Assembly (NCBI GenBank): GCA_001970955.1
Contig: MPUH01000350.1
Coordinates: forward strand, 1-63,065
Source of the DNA: Stentor coeruleus
Taxonomy: Eukaryota; Ciliophora; Heterotrichea; Heterotrichida; Stentoridae
Reading direction: 5' to 3'
Length of the DNA: 63,065 bases
Both the position numbers and the translations under genes were made by a program. This document shows positions 22,162 through 32,489 of the stretch, piece by piece (the stretch's first letter is position 1; every line of letters begins with the position of its first letter). The notes under the pieces are model-generated. The model was not told where the DNA came from. It was given only the letters and a program-made list of their open reading frames with translations, and ran no database searches.

Positions 22162-22558
22162 TATTTTTATTTGATTTTACAGCTAATTGATGTTTGTGAA
22201 AGTTTTTACTCACTGATGAAGATTTAAGTTATTTAGCATAATGATCATTAGCTTTTTACCTTAATAAAATGATTTTGACCTTGAAGATATTCTCATCATT
22301 ATTTTATATTGTTTTCAAATACAGTAATTAATAAATCTACTTTAAATTGAAAAAAAACCAAGCCTTTGCTTATATTAAAACAATCATTTTAGATTCTTTG
22401 AATTAGACTCAATAACTATTTTTATTGTATATAAATAAGCCAGATACAATAATTCATAGAGCATTCACAAAAGTATCAATATAATTTATTTGATTTATAT
22501 TGTATTGATTATTAATAGATATTTATGATATAAAGTTCTGATAGCATCTTATAATAAT
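22162..22558. other. Spacer between tandem paralogues
   Basis: AT-rich. The last 30 bp resemble the sequence just upstream of paralogue A's start (AGCATCTTATAA versus TATCATCTTATAA), so the duplication reached past the start codon. Confidence 0.6.
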
Positions 22559-22981
22559 ATGAGAAGGAAAAAGAGATATGGGGTCTATAGCAATCACACA
22601 ATAAAAAGATGTCATTGCTTAAGTGGATACTGTAGACAATGCAAAGGTGTATGCAAAACAATGATTCCAGGAGAAATAGACCCAATTTACAATTGGCACT
22701 CTGTAAAAGAATATTACGCTAGCTCAGGAAGACCGCAAGTCCATCGATATGGCTTCGGCTCATTATATCCAGGAAGAAAATTTGTAATGTATGAAAAAAA
22801 TCATGGTTTTAAATACAGACGTTTAAAATATGAAGCGTATTTAAGGCTTCAAGAAAGAAAAAAAGCAAAAAGGGAAAACTTAAAATCAGAAATGATGGAA
22901 GTAATCATGCATGAAAGTATTAAGAATGACATAAAAAGAAGAGAGGAATTTTTTTTTGAAGCAGACATGCTAAGTAAGTAA
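22559..22981 (+). CDS. Small Cys-motif protein, tandem paralogue B
   Basis: 140 residues, highly similar to paralogue A: MRRKKRYGVYSNHTIKRC is identical at the N-terminus. The Cys cluster is CHCLSGYCRQCKGVC (all five Cys kept) and the YPGRKFVMYEKNHGFKYR core is preserved. Divergence is concentrated in residues 45-65 and the last 30. Conservation of the Cys cluster and core against freely changing linkers points to a functional protein. Function unknown. Ends 22 bp before the stop of the next, convergent gene. Confidence 0.8.
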   Translation: MRRKKRYGVYSNHTIKRCHCLSGYCRQCKGVCKTMIPGEIDPIYNWHSVKEYYASSGRPQVHRYGFGSLYPGRKFVMYEKNHGFKYRRLKYEAYLRLQERKKAKRENLKSEMMEVIMHESIKNDIKRREEFFFEADMLSK

Positions 22982-23003
22982 CATTAAAGTATGGGTTAAA
23001 ATC

Positions 23004-24443
23004 TTACGAAGTTTTTCCTGAAAGTTCTTGATAAAGTTTATCAAGTTTACTTTTTTTCTCAGATTTTTTTTTAAGTTTTTTTCCACCATCTCTTTTCTCA
23101 TCTTTCTTCAAAGTTTGTTTTTTTTCATCAAGATCTTTATTTTTCAACTGTTTAATTCTTTGTTTAATATTATTTTCTACAGCTTTAGACTTACTTGAAG
23201 TTTTTGGTGTTGAACTTGGGCTTAAACTAGGTTTTTGTCTTAAAGGAGTTGTATTTGGTGATATAGATTTCACAGATTTAGGTGTTCGGCTTGAAGATTT
23301 CGAATGTTTGGACTTTGGAGTTCTACTTGATGAATCTGATTTTTTTTGTCTTGGGGTTATTGACTTTGGAGATTTAGACATTTCTCTAGAATTTGATGAA
23401 TTAGACTCTTTGCTTTTTGATCGTGACTTGCGATCTTCTTGGAAACTTTTAGTAGCAGATAAAAGGTTGTTAGGGAATTTCGGAGATTCTTTAAACTCAG
23501 GATTTATTCCGAACTTTGTTGGGCTTTCTTGTATATTTTTCTGTTCAAGGGACTTTTTAACAAGTTCTCCTAGTTTTTCTACTTTAGCATTGAGTTTTTC
23601 ACTTATCCTGTATTCAATATCTGAAGTGTCCAAATGCTGCTCTTCAACTTTCTTAACTTCTTCTGCAATCGCTACCAAAAATTGCTCAAGGTCTTTAATT
23701 GATTTCTCACAATATCCTAACCTTTCCCTCATCTGTTCATTTTCTTCTCCAAAATTTTCTTTATACATAAACCTATTCTCTCCAATATCCTGATTTTTTT
23801 TCCCTTTGCTTTCGAAACTTGTCTCAACTTTAGATATTTTCAAAGCTAACTCTTTATAATTTAAATTCATATCATCATTACATTGTTGTAAAGAGTTCTC
23901 AACATTTTTCTGATACCTTTTCTGTTTACCCTCTATTTCTTCAGTAGCTTTATTCAAAAGCCCTATGATTTTATTTTCAGTGTTTTTTAAAGCTAAACCC
24001 ATTTCTTCAACAAAATTTTCGTATTTCGAATCTTTTTCTTTGAATTTCTGAAACTCAAGCATTTCTTCAATACTCTGCACCCTACGTTCTAAACATTGTA
24101 TTCCAGAGTGTCCCTGTTTATTATCATATCCACTTCCTATATTTTTTTTCAAATTATTAACCTCTTCTTCTTGACTTTCAGCATAAGTTTGTTGCAATTT
24201 GACTAACCGGGTCAAATTGATGATTTTTTCTTCTGAAGAATTGACTTGAGTTTGTAGAGCTTCTATACGATCATTGAATCCTTGAGTTGCTAAAACTGTC
24301 TGAGTCACTCTTTCTAATTGGACTTCTAAAAAGGAAATATAAGCTTGTTTATCAGTCATGAGCTTAGCTGCATCTGGCTTTTCTACACTATCAGACCTAT
24401 ACCTTTCCCTGTATTTATCCCAGTATTTTGCTACAGTCGACAT
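23004..24443 (-). CDS. Coiled-coil protein with Ser/Lys-rich C-terminal region
   Basis: 479 residues. Predicted coiled coil covers about 28-300 (repeated heptads, several QTQ/EEVNNLKK stretches). Residues 325-420 are a disordered Ser/Pro/Lys segment with repeated S-x-T-P-K-S and S-P-K-S units, good CDK or proline-directed kinase sites. The tail is a basic helix. This layout is typical of ciliate basal-body, cortical or microtubule-associated proteins. No named family recognised. Confidence 0.8.
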   Translation of the reverse strand: MSTVAKYWDKYRERYRSDSVEKPDAAKLMTDKQAYISFLEVQLERVTQTVLATQGFNDRIEALQTQVNSSEEKIINLTRLVKLQQTYAESQEEEVNNLKKNIGSGYDNKQGHSGIQCLERRVQSIEEMLEFQKFKEKDSKYENFVEEMGLALKNTENKIIGLLNKATEEIEGKQKRYQKNVENSLQQCNDDMNLNYKELALKISKVETSFESKGKKNQDIGENRFMYKENFGEENEQMRERLGYCEKSIKDLEQFLVAIAEEVKKVEEQHLDTSDIEYRISEKLNAKVEKLGELVKKSLEQKNIQESPTKFGINPEFKESPKFPNNLLSATKSFQEDRKSRSKSKESNSSNSREMSKSPKSITPRQKKSDSSSRTPKSKHSKSSSRTPKSVKSISPNTTPLRQKPSLSPSSTPKTSSKSKAVENNIKQRIKQLKNKDLDEKKQTLKKDEKRDGGKKLKKKSEKKSKLDKLYQELSGKTS

Positions 24444-25058
24444 TTAAAATATGAATCAATATAATAGGTTAGGACCAAAGTTTTATTTTCTAAGTAAAAT
24501 TTATTAACAACTAGATTTTGTTTGAAAGGCTTGATGGTAATTTTTATGCTTTATTTTGGTTAAAAGCATATAATTTTATATGACAGAGATTCCTTTTGCG
24601 GATTTTTGATAGGATTTTACATGGTCTTAATGGTTTAGTTTGATTTTTGTAAGGTTTTGGGAATATAAGTTGACGTATTCGCTATGGACTAATGGCTTTT
24701 TTGATGGAGAATTGGATAAAGTGCTTTTTGAATTTGATTGATATTTAAAACCATGATTTTTTTCATATATTACAAATTTTCTTCAAGGATTAATGATCCA
24801 AAGTGATATTAATGGACTTGCGGTCTTACTGAATTAACATAATATTCTTTTTCAGAATGCTAATTGTAAATTGAATCTAATTCTCTTAGAATCGTTGTTT
24901 TGCATACGCTTTTACATTGTCCATAGTATCTATTTAAGCAAATTTTAAATATTGAGAAAAAAAATCCAGCATTTTCTGTAAGAAATTCAAATATAAAGCA
25001 TACATTCATGATATTGACTCTATGCTATTTAATAAAAATCTGATTAAGAAAATATTCT
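24444..25058. other. Intergenic region between two minus-strand genes
   Basis: No ORF. Plus-strand composition shifts gradually from G-rich (24481-24720: 48 G, 17 C) to slightly C-rich near 24961. Confidence 0.6.
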
Positions 25059-26519
25059 CTAAGGGCTTCCTCTTTTCACAGCTCTTTTATATTTAGTAAT
25101 CTCATTTAATTGAAACATGTTATTTGGATTTGTAACATCAATATAATATCCCTTATTATTATTTCCTTGAACAATGATAGGATTCATTCCAGCTCTATAT
25201 AATCTTTCCATTTGCTTAGATGCTTCTGCTGTATATTCTTTGAAAGTTCCATCTTCATGCTGCCAATACCATTTAACATCTCCATATTCATATACTGGAG
25301 CTGAAGTCCCGTCAAGTCTTCTAACAGTTCTTGATGCTCCCGAGCCTGACTTATTTAATGGCGTTTGCAAATGAGGTGATCCGAATTGGATACAATATTC
25401 AGTAGTGCCGCATTTTATATTTATACTTGGGTAATTGTTCATAAATGCGTTTTCTATTTGACTGCAAACAGCAGAGTCGTATTCCTGTTCAAGACCTTTG
25501 TCGTTTATGAAAGCCCATTTCATGTTGCCAACTCTTGAAGAAATCCCTTGCATTCCTCCTGGCATTCCTCTTCCAATCATTCCTCCAGGCATTCCTCCAC
25601 CCATTCCTCCAGGCATTCCTCCACCCATTCCTCCACCCATTCCTCCAGGTATTCCTCCTCCAGGCATTCCTCCTCCCATTCCTCCAGGAATTCCTCTAGC
25701 CATTCCTCCTGCCATTCCTCCTGGCATTCCTCCTGCCATTCCTCCTGCCATTCCTCCTGGCATTCCTCCTGCCATTCCTCCTGCCATTCCTCCTGCCATT
25801 CCTCCTGCCATTCCTCCTGGCATTCCTCCTAGCATCCCTCCTGGCATTCCTCCTGGCATTCCTCCTGGCATTCCTCTTCCAATCATTCCTCCAGGCATTC
25901 CTCCACCCATTCCTCCAGGCATTCCTCCGCCCATTCCTCCAGGCATTCCTCCTCCAGGCATTCCTCCTCCAGGCATTCCTCCTCCAGGCATTCCTCCACT
26001 CATTCCTCCAGGCATTCCTCCACCCATTCCTCCAGGCATTCCTCCTCCAGGCATTCCTCCTCCAGGCATTCCTCCTCCAGGCATTCCTCCACCAGGCATT
26101 CCTCCACCCATTCCTCCAGGTATTCCTCTTCCACCCATTCCTCCAGGCATTCCTCCAGGCATTCCTCCAGGCATTCCTCCTGGCATTCCTCCAGGCATTC
26201 CTCCAGGCATTCCTCCAGGCATTCCTCCAGGCATTCCTCCAGGCATTCCTCCTGGCATTCCTCCAGGCATTCCTCCTGGCATTCCTCTTCCACCCATTCC
26301 TCCAGGCATTCCTCCTCCAGGCATTCCTCCACCCATTCCTCCAGGCATTCCTCCTCCAGGCATTCCTCCACCCATTCCTCCAGGTATTCCTCCTCCACCC
26401 ATTCCTCCTCTACCCATTCCTCCTCCACCCATTCCTCCTCCACCTATACCTCCTCCGCCCATTCCTCCTCCACCCATACCTCCTCCGCTCATTCCTCCTT
26501 GTCCATAACCTTGACTCAT
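25059..26519 (-). CDS. PGGM-repeat protein with two C-terminal WWE domains
   Basis: 486 residues. The first ~325 are almost only Gly, Pro and Met in PGGM, GGGM and GGM units (with a few Ala, Arg and Ile), a long flexible low-complexity region. After SSRVGN come two WWE-type domains. The first begins [15 protein letters not shown] and ends SRTVRR; the second begins [15 protein letters not shown], continues with [15 protein letters not shown] and ends YKRAVKR. WWE domains bind iso-ADP-ribose units of poly(ADP-ribose) or mediate ubiquitin-ligase contacts. Low complexity plus a PAR reader suggests a condensate or PAR-dependent role (inference). The antisense Pro-rich ORF is a shadow. Confidence 0.85.
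   Translation of the reverse strand: MSQGYGQGGMSGGGMGGGGMGGGGIGGGGMGGGGMGRGGMGGGGIPGGMGGGMPGGGMPGGMGGGMPGGGMPGGMGGRGMPGGMPGGMPGGMPGGMPGGMPGGMPGGMPGGMPGGMPGGMPGGMPGGMGGRGIPGGMGGGMPGGGMPGGGMPGGGMPGGGMPGGMGGGMPGGMSGGMPGGGMPGGGMPGGGMPGGMGGGMPGGMGGGMPGGMIGRGMPGGMPGGMPGGMLGGMPGGMAGGMAGGMAGGMAGGMPGGMAGGMAGGMPGGMAGGMARGIPGGMGGGMPGGGIPGGMGGGMGGGMPGGMGGGMPGGMIGRGMPGGMQGISSRVGNMKWAFINDKGLEQEYDSAVCSQIENAFMNNYPSINIKCGTTEYCIQFGSPHLQTPLNKSGSGASRTVRRLDGTSAPVYEYGDVKWYWQHEDGTFKEYTAEASKQMERLYRAGMNPIIVQGNNNKGYYIDVTNPNNMFQLNEITKYKRAVKRGSP
25545..26510. repeat. GC-rich tandem 12-bp repeat coding PGGM/GGM
   Basis: A plus-strand ATTCCTCCAGGC / ATTCCTCCTGGC-type unit, repeated tens of times with 9- and 15-bp variants and codon-level variation. 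Likely to vary in length between copies and to be hard to assemble. Confidence 0.9.
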
Positions 26520-27050
26520 AATTTCTATAAATTAATAAAAAGCCAGTGTGATTATTTCCATTGAAAAAAATATCTTACAGTTTATGATTATTTTTTGAGA
26601 TCGTGCATTTAAACCAGAAAACATTATAACAAAATAGCTGTTCCTTACAATAATCAGTTTATGATTATTTTTTGAGATCGTGCATTTAAACCAGAAAACA
26701 TTATAACAAAATAGCTGTTCCTTACAATAATCAATTTATATATATTTAATAATAGTAACTGTAATAATTTTATAACTAATTTTTTTATGCTAAAGCTCTT
26801 ATTATCTCAAAAAATATGTAATAAAAAAGCATTTAGATATATCTAGAGATGAATCACATAAAAAAAATTTAAATCATACTTAAGCTTCTAAGATTATCAT
26901 ACTTCTTTCCAAAAAGGTCTAACTCATACTAAAAACCAAATACATTTTCTATAAACTCATCTTCATAGCATCAAAATATTTATAAATCCCTTAAAAAATA
27001 ATCTAACAAAATCCTATTATAAAAAATACGAATTTCCCATAAGAATATAA
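26520..27050. other. Divergent intergenic region with 77-bp tandem duplication
   Basis: Between the WWE gene (minus) and prefoldin (plus). It holds the 26578-26733 duplication; the right half is C/A-rich on the plus strand. No gene. Confidence 0.65.
26578..26733. repeat. 77-bp exact tandem duplication
   Basis: Copy one 26578-26654, copy two 26655-26731, identical as far as read, about 60 bp upstream of the WWE gene start. There is no N between the copies, but it resembles the unmerged overlaps elsewhere, so it may be an assembly duplicate. Confidence 0.8.
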
Positions 27051-27470
27051 ATGGAGCTAGAGTCCTTAAATCCTCAGCAGTTGGGAATAGTCAAAGAACA
27101 ACTCGATGAAGAAGTTGAAGGGCTTACTAACTCTTTTGCTAATCTAAGACATGCAGTTACCAAATACAAAGCTTCAAAGATTGCCTTGGAAAATATCGAC
27201 CAACGTGAAATTCTTGTCCCATTAACAGCATCTCTTTATGTTCCTGGAAGAATAATAAACCCTAATCAGTTTATGGTCGAAATCGGCACAGGGTATTATG
27301 TTGAGAAAACTCGAGCCCAATCTTCTGAATTTTGTACAAGGAAAATGAATATGTTGATGGAAAACATGGATAAAATATCGAAAATGATAAACCAGAAAAA
27401 ACGCTATCTTGACCTTGTACAAGAAATAATGCGCAAAAAAATCCAGGAATTTCAAGCATCACAACGTTAG
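27051..27470 (+). CDS. PFDN5: Prefoldin subunit 5 (alpha type)
   Basis: 139 residues. Prefoldin hexamers pass nascent actin and tubulin to the CCT chaperonin. N-terminal coiled coil (LKEQL-type VKEQLDEEVEGL), the beta-hairpin pair LVPLTASLYVPG and VEIGTGYYVEKT (very characteristic of subunit 5) and a C-terminal coiled coil follow the family layout and usual length. Start context AATATAAATGG. Confidence 0.95.
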   Translation: MELESLNPQQLGIVKEQLDEEVEGLTNSFANLRHAVTKYKASKIALENIDQREILVPLTASLYVPGRIINPNQFMVEIGTGYYVEKTRAQSSEFCTRKMNMLMENMDKISKMINQKKRYLDLVQEIMRKKIQEFQASQR

Positions 27471-27754
27471 TTTTTAAGAAATTGGTTTATCTTGGCTTTT
27501 TTATGTTTTTTTTAAGTAGATATTATATTTTTTTAAAAGCTTTTATAGTTAAGGAGATTTTAATTATAGTTTTAGTGATGAATAAAAGAAATTTTGTATG
27601 CAAAATATGATTTTTTTAAGTTTTAAAGTAGTTATGAATAGTTTTAGGCTGCTAGAACTAAATTTCTGATTATATAATTTATCAAAATACATAATATCCA
27701 TATAAATTCAATAAAAACTACTCATAAACCATAATAAATCTCTTAACCTTATAT

Positions 27755-28459
27755 TTATATATTCATTATCTGTTCATTCATCTTCTGCCAATCTGTTTTA
27801 CAACAACTACAATAAGGATAAGCTACACTAACAATCCCCGATTGAATTTTCTCACATTTCTTCACAGGTTTAACTTCATTTTTCTCTATTTTCTTAATCC
27901 TCTTAACAACTTTATGTATCTTAAAATCCGTAGTCATAATACTTTTATCCATACTATCACATGTACTCATATTAGGATTAGTATTATTTTTCCTAAGATT
28001 CTTTGAAATCACTTTTATTTGTTTTTCAAGCTCTAAATTTTCTGCTGTTATTTTATTCAAACTTGTGAAATCAGCATAGAGTTTATTTCTTTTCATATAA
28101 GGAACAAGCATATTTTTATCTTGATTTTTATCTTTAAGATTATAAACCTTATGTCTATGGACTCCAGGAAGATTTCCTCCTCTTGAAATTTTGTATTTTT
28201 CAGTACTTGTTTTGAAGAAGTTCTTCAGACCGGTGTTTGGATCAGGTTTTTTGTATTTTAATGTTAAATTTAGGGTTATATCGTCGCTTATGTTACTGAA
28301 GGATCGAGATGCTATATGAGTTTTATGTGATAGGGTTGAAAGTGAAGAATAATGTCTACGGCTTTCGATGAAAAAATCTATTGAAACTTTTGGTGGGGGC
28401 TTGAGGATTAGTATATCGCTTGGCCGAGGGTTTGGATAATACGATTCGTAATTTTGCAT
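27755..28459 (-). CDS. Basic protein of unknown function
   Basis: 234 residues, rich in Lys, Asn and Ser. A short Pro-rich N-terminus (NPRPSDILILKPPPK) is followed by a disordered basic region, a helical segment (about 140-165) and a C-terminal CSCCKTDW motif. Codon use and start context (TATATAAATAAATG) match neighbouring genes. No domain recognised. Confidence 0.6.
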   Translation of the reverse strand: MQNYESYYPNPRPSDILILKPPPKVSIDFFIESRRHYSSLSTLSHKTHIASRSFSNISDDITLNLTLKYKKPDPNTGLKNFFKTSTEKYKISRGGNLPGVHRHKVYNLKDKNQDKNMLVPYMKRNKLYADFTSLNKITAENLELEKQIKVISKNLRKNNTNPNMSTCDSMDKSIMTTDFKIHKVVKRIKKIEKNEVKPVKKCEKIQSGIVSVAYPYCSCCKTDWQKMNEQIMNI

Positions 28460-29094
28460 TTATTTATATATAATGGTAAAAGTGTGATAATATAATTTTG
28501 TGGTATTGTCTGGATAAGTTTTAGTGGGAATTTTAATGGATTTTCAATTTTCTCTTATGCTTTTGATGTGGAAAATCATTTTTTTAATATATTCACCAGG
28601 TCATAAAAGTTTGTCATACCCACCACAAGCTTTGCACAAGTTTAAAAGCAATAATCAATTATTTATCACCACAAAAAACTGCAGATTTCCTCTTGTTCAA
28701 AAAAACCAGACAAAATAATTTATTTTTCTCCAAAAATCACCCTTAACCAATCATAACCTCCAAAAAACTACCTTTCATCAATAAACCTCTAAAAATATCC
28801 TAAATCTTTATCTACAATCTTTTAAATGTCGATACTAAAAATAATTGGCACACATCAAATTAAAATAGTCTTCTATATAAAGATCTACTACATCTATTTC
28901 AAAATCTCCAAGCCAATTCTAGCAAAAATCAGGTGGAAAAGACGCAAAATCCACCAGGTATATAAACTTAGTGAGAGGCTTAAAAATATTATGAGAAAAT
29001 ATACAGTAATGTCTAAGTAATAAATTTTATAAGAAGATTTTGTAGTACTCCTTACATAAAACCTCCTAAATTTATTTTCAACACTTTCTGACAA
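28460..29094. other. Intergenic region, possible small gene
   Basis: Plus strand switches from G-rich (28461-28560: 19 G, 5 C) to C-rich (28701-28800: 27 C, 1 G). The C-rich stretch ends just before a 64-codon ORF. Confidence 0.6.
28826..29020 (+). CDS. Possible small basic ORF
   Basis: 64 codons, a very basic and Ile/Tyr-rich product with no known motif. The only support is position: it is preceded by an A/C-rich stretch and TTTTAAATG, like other plus-strand genes here. Low complexity and an AT-driven amino-acid mix mean it may be chance. Confidence 0.2.
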   Translation: MSILKIIGTHQIKIVFYIKIYYIYFKISKPILAKIRWKRRKIHQVYKLSERLKNIMRKYTVMSK

Positions 29095-30723
29095 TTATTC
29101 ATTATATCTATTAACTATCTCCAAAACTTCATTTTTCGTAAGTGTTTCTCTTTTAACCAATTCCTTCGCCAGTTTTTCTCCTAATTCGACTTTATCTTTC
29201 AACATTTGTTTAACCCTCACATAGCTTTGTTCTAATAATATATTCACACTCTGATCTACTTTATTTTTAATCATCGGCCCCATATCATCTTTTTGTTCAT
29301 AATACCCAAGTCCAAACAGTTCATCAAACATCCCAGTCCTAATAAATTTATGAGCATTTTCTGTAGCTATCAAAAGGTCATTCGAACATTGAGTTGAATT
29401 ATCATCTTTTTTATTAGCAAGTTCTTGTAAGATTTTTCCAGCAAGTTTTATATCAATAAAAGCTAAAAACTGTTTTTTCGTCAAACTAACCCTATCATTT
29501 TCTGGTAATTGCGTTGTTTTGCCATAACTGTTTCCTCTTCTTAGTATCGAAGTTTTATGTAAAGGCTCCGCACCTTCTGTATACAAAATAGCTAAAACAT
29601 GCCCAGCTTCATGAAGAGCTATATTATATTTTTCTTCATCTGTAAAAATCATGCTTTTATTCGCAACGCCTAACAAAATCCTATCTTTTGAAGCTTCAAT
29701 ATCTACATTTGTACATTCAATTCTTCCAGCTTTTATCGCAGCTAGCATACTCATATTAACCAAATTAAACAAATCAGCTCCAGTAAACCCACTAGTCGAT
29801 CTAGCTATTTCTTCACTATTCACACTAGTATCATGAGATATTTTACCTAAATATAAATCAAGTATATCTTTCCTACATTTCATATCAGGCATTGGTATAT
29901 CTATAGTCTTATCAAATCTTCCAGGTCGTTTAAGAGCTTCATCTAAACTCTCAGGAAGATTTGTTGCAGCTATTACGATAACATTATCCCTTTCACTAAA
30001 TCCATCCATTTCTACTAACAATTGATTCAAACTTTGTCTATGAAAATATTGACCATGACCTCTTCTTGACCCTCCTACAGCATCGATTTCATCAATAAAA
30101 ATAATTGAAGGCGAATTTTTTTTAGCTGTTTCAAAAAGGTCTCTTATCCTTTTAGCCCCAACTCCAACAAATACTTCTTCGAATTCTGAGCCTGAGCTAT
30201 TGAAAAATTTCACCCCTGCTTCCCCGGCTATAGCTTTGGCTAATAAAGTTTTTCCTGTTCCTGGTGGTCCAGTCAAAAGTATCCCTCTAGGCATCCTAGC
30301 TCCGATTTTATGATATTTTCCCCTATTTTTAAGGATGTTTACAATTTCTTCAAGTTCCTCACGACACTCATTTATTCCTTTAACATCAGCAAAAGTGGTT
30401 GTGCTTTTTTCACCCACATGAGATTGAGGCTTTGATGGTCCAACTTTAAAAAGATAAATCATACTGGAAATTATTAAAAGATTCATAATCCAGATGATAT
30501 TATCGAAATTTTTAAGTCTGTTTGCTTCTGATATAATTATCGGGTTTTTTTCTGTTCCCAATGGGCTTGTAGTGTCTGGTTTAGCGAAATCTGGGGTTTT
30601 CGTAAGATTAAGATGTATTTTGGCATAGTAATACTGCTGTTTTTCTTTAATACCCAGCTCTTCTCTACTGGACTCAAACTCAGCGACTGTCTCTTCAAAC
30701 TTAAATTCTCTATTTAGTTTCAC
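29095..30723 (-). CDS. FtsH/YME1-like AAA metalloprotease
   Basis: 542 residues. One transmembrane helix (about 76-95), then the AAA module with Walker A GPPGTGKT (152-159), Walker B IIFIDE (207-212) and an arginine-finger region RPGRFD. The M41 peptidase domain carries HEAGH (371-375). One membrane span and a long N-terminal part fit the mitochondrial i-AAA protease (YME1 type), which faces the intermembrane space and degrades unfolded inner-membrane proteins. It is shorter than typical YME1 (about 700 residues), mainly in the N-terminal region; a clear mitochondrial presequence is not obvious. Only 83 bp from the RPA32 gene. Confidence 0.93.
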   Translation of the reverse strand: MKLNREFKFEETVAEFESSREELGIKEKQQYYYAKIHLNLTKTPDFAKPDTTSPLGTEKNPIIISEANRLKNFDNIIWIMNLLIISSMIYLFKVGPSKPQSHVGEKSTTTFADVKGINECREELEEIVNILKNRGKYHKIGARMPRGILLTGPPGTGKTLLAKAIAGEAGVKFFNSSGSEFEEVFVGVGAKRIRDLFETAKKNSPSIIFIDEIDAVGGSRRGHGQYFHRQSLNQLLVEMDGFSERDNVIVIAATNLPESLDEALKRPGRFDKTIDIPMPDMKCRKDILDLYLGKISHDTSVNSEEIARSTSGFTGADLFNLVNMSMLAAIKAGRIECTNVDIEASKDRILLGVANKSMIFTDEEKYNIALHEAGHVLAILYTEGAEPLHKTSILRRGNSYGKTTQLPENDRVSLTKKQFLAFIDIKLAGKILQELANKKDDNSTQCSNDLLIATENAHKFIRTGMFDELFGLGYYEQKDDMGPMIKNKVDQSVNILLEQSYVRVKQMLKDKVELGEKLAKELVKRETLTKNEVLEIVNRYNE

Positions 30724-30806
30724 TATAAAACTCTTACTCTTAAATGCTTATAGTCCAAAGCAAAAAGTCGTCTGAATCTCGCCACAAACATATTTTATAA
30801 TAAAAA

Positions 30807-31607
30807 CTAAGTCAAGTAAAAAATATCGCACTCAGCATTTGTGTATAGAAAACCATACTCTACTAACTGATCTAAAGCATTTCTTGTTATATCATTACCT
30901 AGTCGACATGCTTTAAAAATCTCATCTTTATGGACTCCCGTGCCTAGTTCTTTGTTTTTTATATACTCCATTATTATCCTTTGGTCTTTGTTTAATTGGG
31001 CATAATCATCATTATCAGCTTGATTTAGTCTTTCAGCAAAGTCACTTGAAGGTTTTTCATTTATATTCGCATGCATTATACCGTTTCTAACTAAAAATGC
31101 CCAGAAAATCTGCACACGGTGCATTACGACAAAGCTGTACTCGTTTACGTTTTGCATACGTGCGACAACAATCACGTCGTTTCCATTAAAATTCATCAAC
31201 GAACCTATTATAAATGCATAACTGTTTAGTTTTGGCTCAAAACCTAGGATTGGCTTAACACTTTCTGCCCCGGTTCGCTTGAAAATTATTCCATTTATTG
31301 TCCCAGTCTCATCTTCTAAGGTCATTTCTATACTTCCACCTTTGTCAGATACTACTTCTGGAGAATTTTGAGTCTTGCAGTACTTGTAAATGTTTGGAGA
31401 TAAAGATTTTACTTTCGCAACAAGAGTTATGTTGTCTACACCAATGTTGCTGATTACGTAGGGTTTACCTTTTTCCATTATTGTTTGGATCATTTGAATG
31501 TTCATTGGGATATACCCTTGATCTTTTCTTTGGATTGAATCACGACTCATGGTGGACTGGGTCATTTTTTGAGGGCTTATGATCATTTTTATAAGACTCG
31601 CGCTCAT
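30807..31607 (-). CDS. RPA2: Replication protein A 32-kDa subunit
   Basis: 266 residues. A Ser/Thr-rich N-terminus (1-30) is the usual phosphorylated tail. An OB fold follows (about 55-155: ITLVAKVKSL, IEMTLEDETGTINGIIF, SYAFIIGSLMNFNGNDVIVVARM). A C-terminal winged helix (about 205-266, QRIIMEYIKNKELGTGVHKDEIF) contacts repair partners. Part of the single-stranded-DNA-binding trimer in replication and repair. Internal Met residues near the start leave the true N-terminus slightly uncertain. Confidence 0.93.
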   Translation of the reverse strand: MSASLIKMIISPQKMTQSTMSRDSIQRKDQGYIPMNIQMIQTIMEKGKPYVISNIGVDNITLVAKVKSLSPNIYKYCKTQNSPEVVSDKGGSIEMTLEDETGTINGIIFKRTGAESVKPILGFEPKLNSYAFIIGSLMNFNGNDVIVVARMQNVNEYSFVVMHRVQIFWAFLVRNGIMHANINEKPSSDFAERLNQADNDDYAQLNKDQRIIMEYIKNKELGTGVHKDEIFKACRLGNDITRNALDQLVEYGFLYTNAECDIFYLT

Positions 31608-32133
31608 TTTTGGCTTGGTATTAAAATGGATAGGGTGTTAAGTTGAGTGCTAAGGAATACTTATAATGAGATTTATATATAAATTAGGTATCATTTTGAG
31701 AAATTTTGGTTGTAGTTGTGCATGTTTAGTTGATGTTTTGATTAATTTTTAGAAGAAGTTAGTTTGGAAGATGAAGATTGGTTAGGAATAAGATGGAATT
31801 ATTGGAATTTATGTGGTAGAGTTGGTTAGTTTGCGATATTAGAATTTATCAAAATCTCAATCACCAATTCTAAATCAAAATCCCTCAAAATTATTTTCCA
31901 CAAAATCCTCTACCAATCCCAAAAACTCAAAAACTTCTACAAAACTCTACCCTTCTCCCATAAAAAAATCATAAACTCAACAAAAGCCCAACCTTTCTCT
32001 AAAATTAAAAATTACAATTTTTTCTTATAAACCCAATAACCTAACATAAACTAATCACAAATCATATAATCTAAGTCATAGTAAACTTAGCCTACCACAT
32101 ACATAAAAAGTAATATTAATCATTCATTTATAA
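31608..32133. other. Divergent intergenic region
   Basis: G/T-rich next to the minus gene (31741-31800: 16 G, 0 C), switching near 31850 to A/C-rich next to the plus gene (31921-31980: 17 C, 0 G). No ORF. Confidence 0.7.
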
Positions 32134-32442
32134 ATGTCGAACTACGAAAACTTTGAAGATGGTGGCATTTGCTACTTGGCTTGTGAAGAGCTTTTCGAGT
32201 ATTATAATAACAGTAGAACATTCTGTTATAGAGGATGTGATTATGCTAAAGGTCGTGTTAACTATCCAGATCTAAGAAAGCAAGCTGAGCATATGTGTAA
32301 AAGACTTTCAAGTGAAATAATGTACTCAGCAGAAGATGTTGCTAAAATCAAAGACTTAAGAGTAACATCATTCCAAGAACCTTTAGATGCTGGTGGGATT
32401 TATAAAGCTTGTCTAGCAGGTATAAGAAGACAGAGATACTAG
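32134..32442 (+). CDS. Small twin CX3C protein
   Basis: 102 residues. Contains C-Y-L-A-C and C-Y-R-G-C, two CX3C motifs separated by 13 residues, then further Cys (EHMC, KACL). Twin CX3C with 11-16 spacing is the signature of small Tim chaperones of the mitochondrial intermembrane space, but residues around the motifs do not look like known Tim8/9/10/13, and other Cys-paired proteins are possible. The start lies in TTTATAAATG. Followed 47 bp later by a same-strand gene. Confidence 0.7.
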   Translation: MSNYENFEDGGICYLACEELFEYYNNSRTFCYRGCDYAKGRVNYPDLRKQAEHMCKRLSSEIMYSAEDVAKIKDLRVTSFQEPLDAGGIYKACLAGIRRQRY

Positions 32443-32489
32443 TTTAGTAAATGATTAATTTCATTTCTTTAAACCTCTCTCATATATAA

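Noticed and set aside
25498..26508. Long Pro/Ile-rich ORF on the plus strand opposite the WWE gene (also His/Ser-rich and Glu-rich frames)
   Set aside because: Shadow of the GC-rich tandem repeat in other frames. The minus frame has the two WWE domains and a sensible end.
25545..26510. CRISPR-like array in the 12-bp repeat
   Set aside because: Repeats are continuous without spacers and code for protein.
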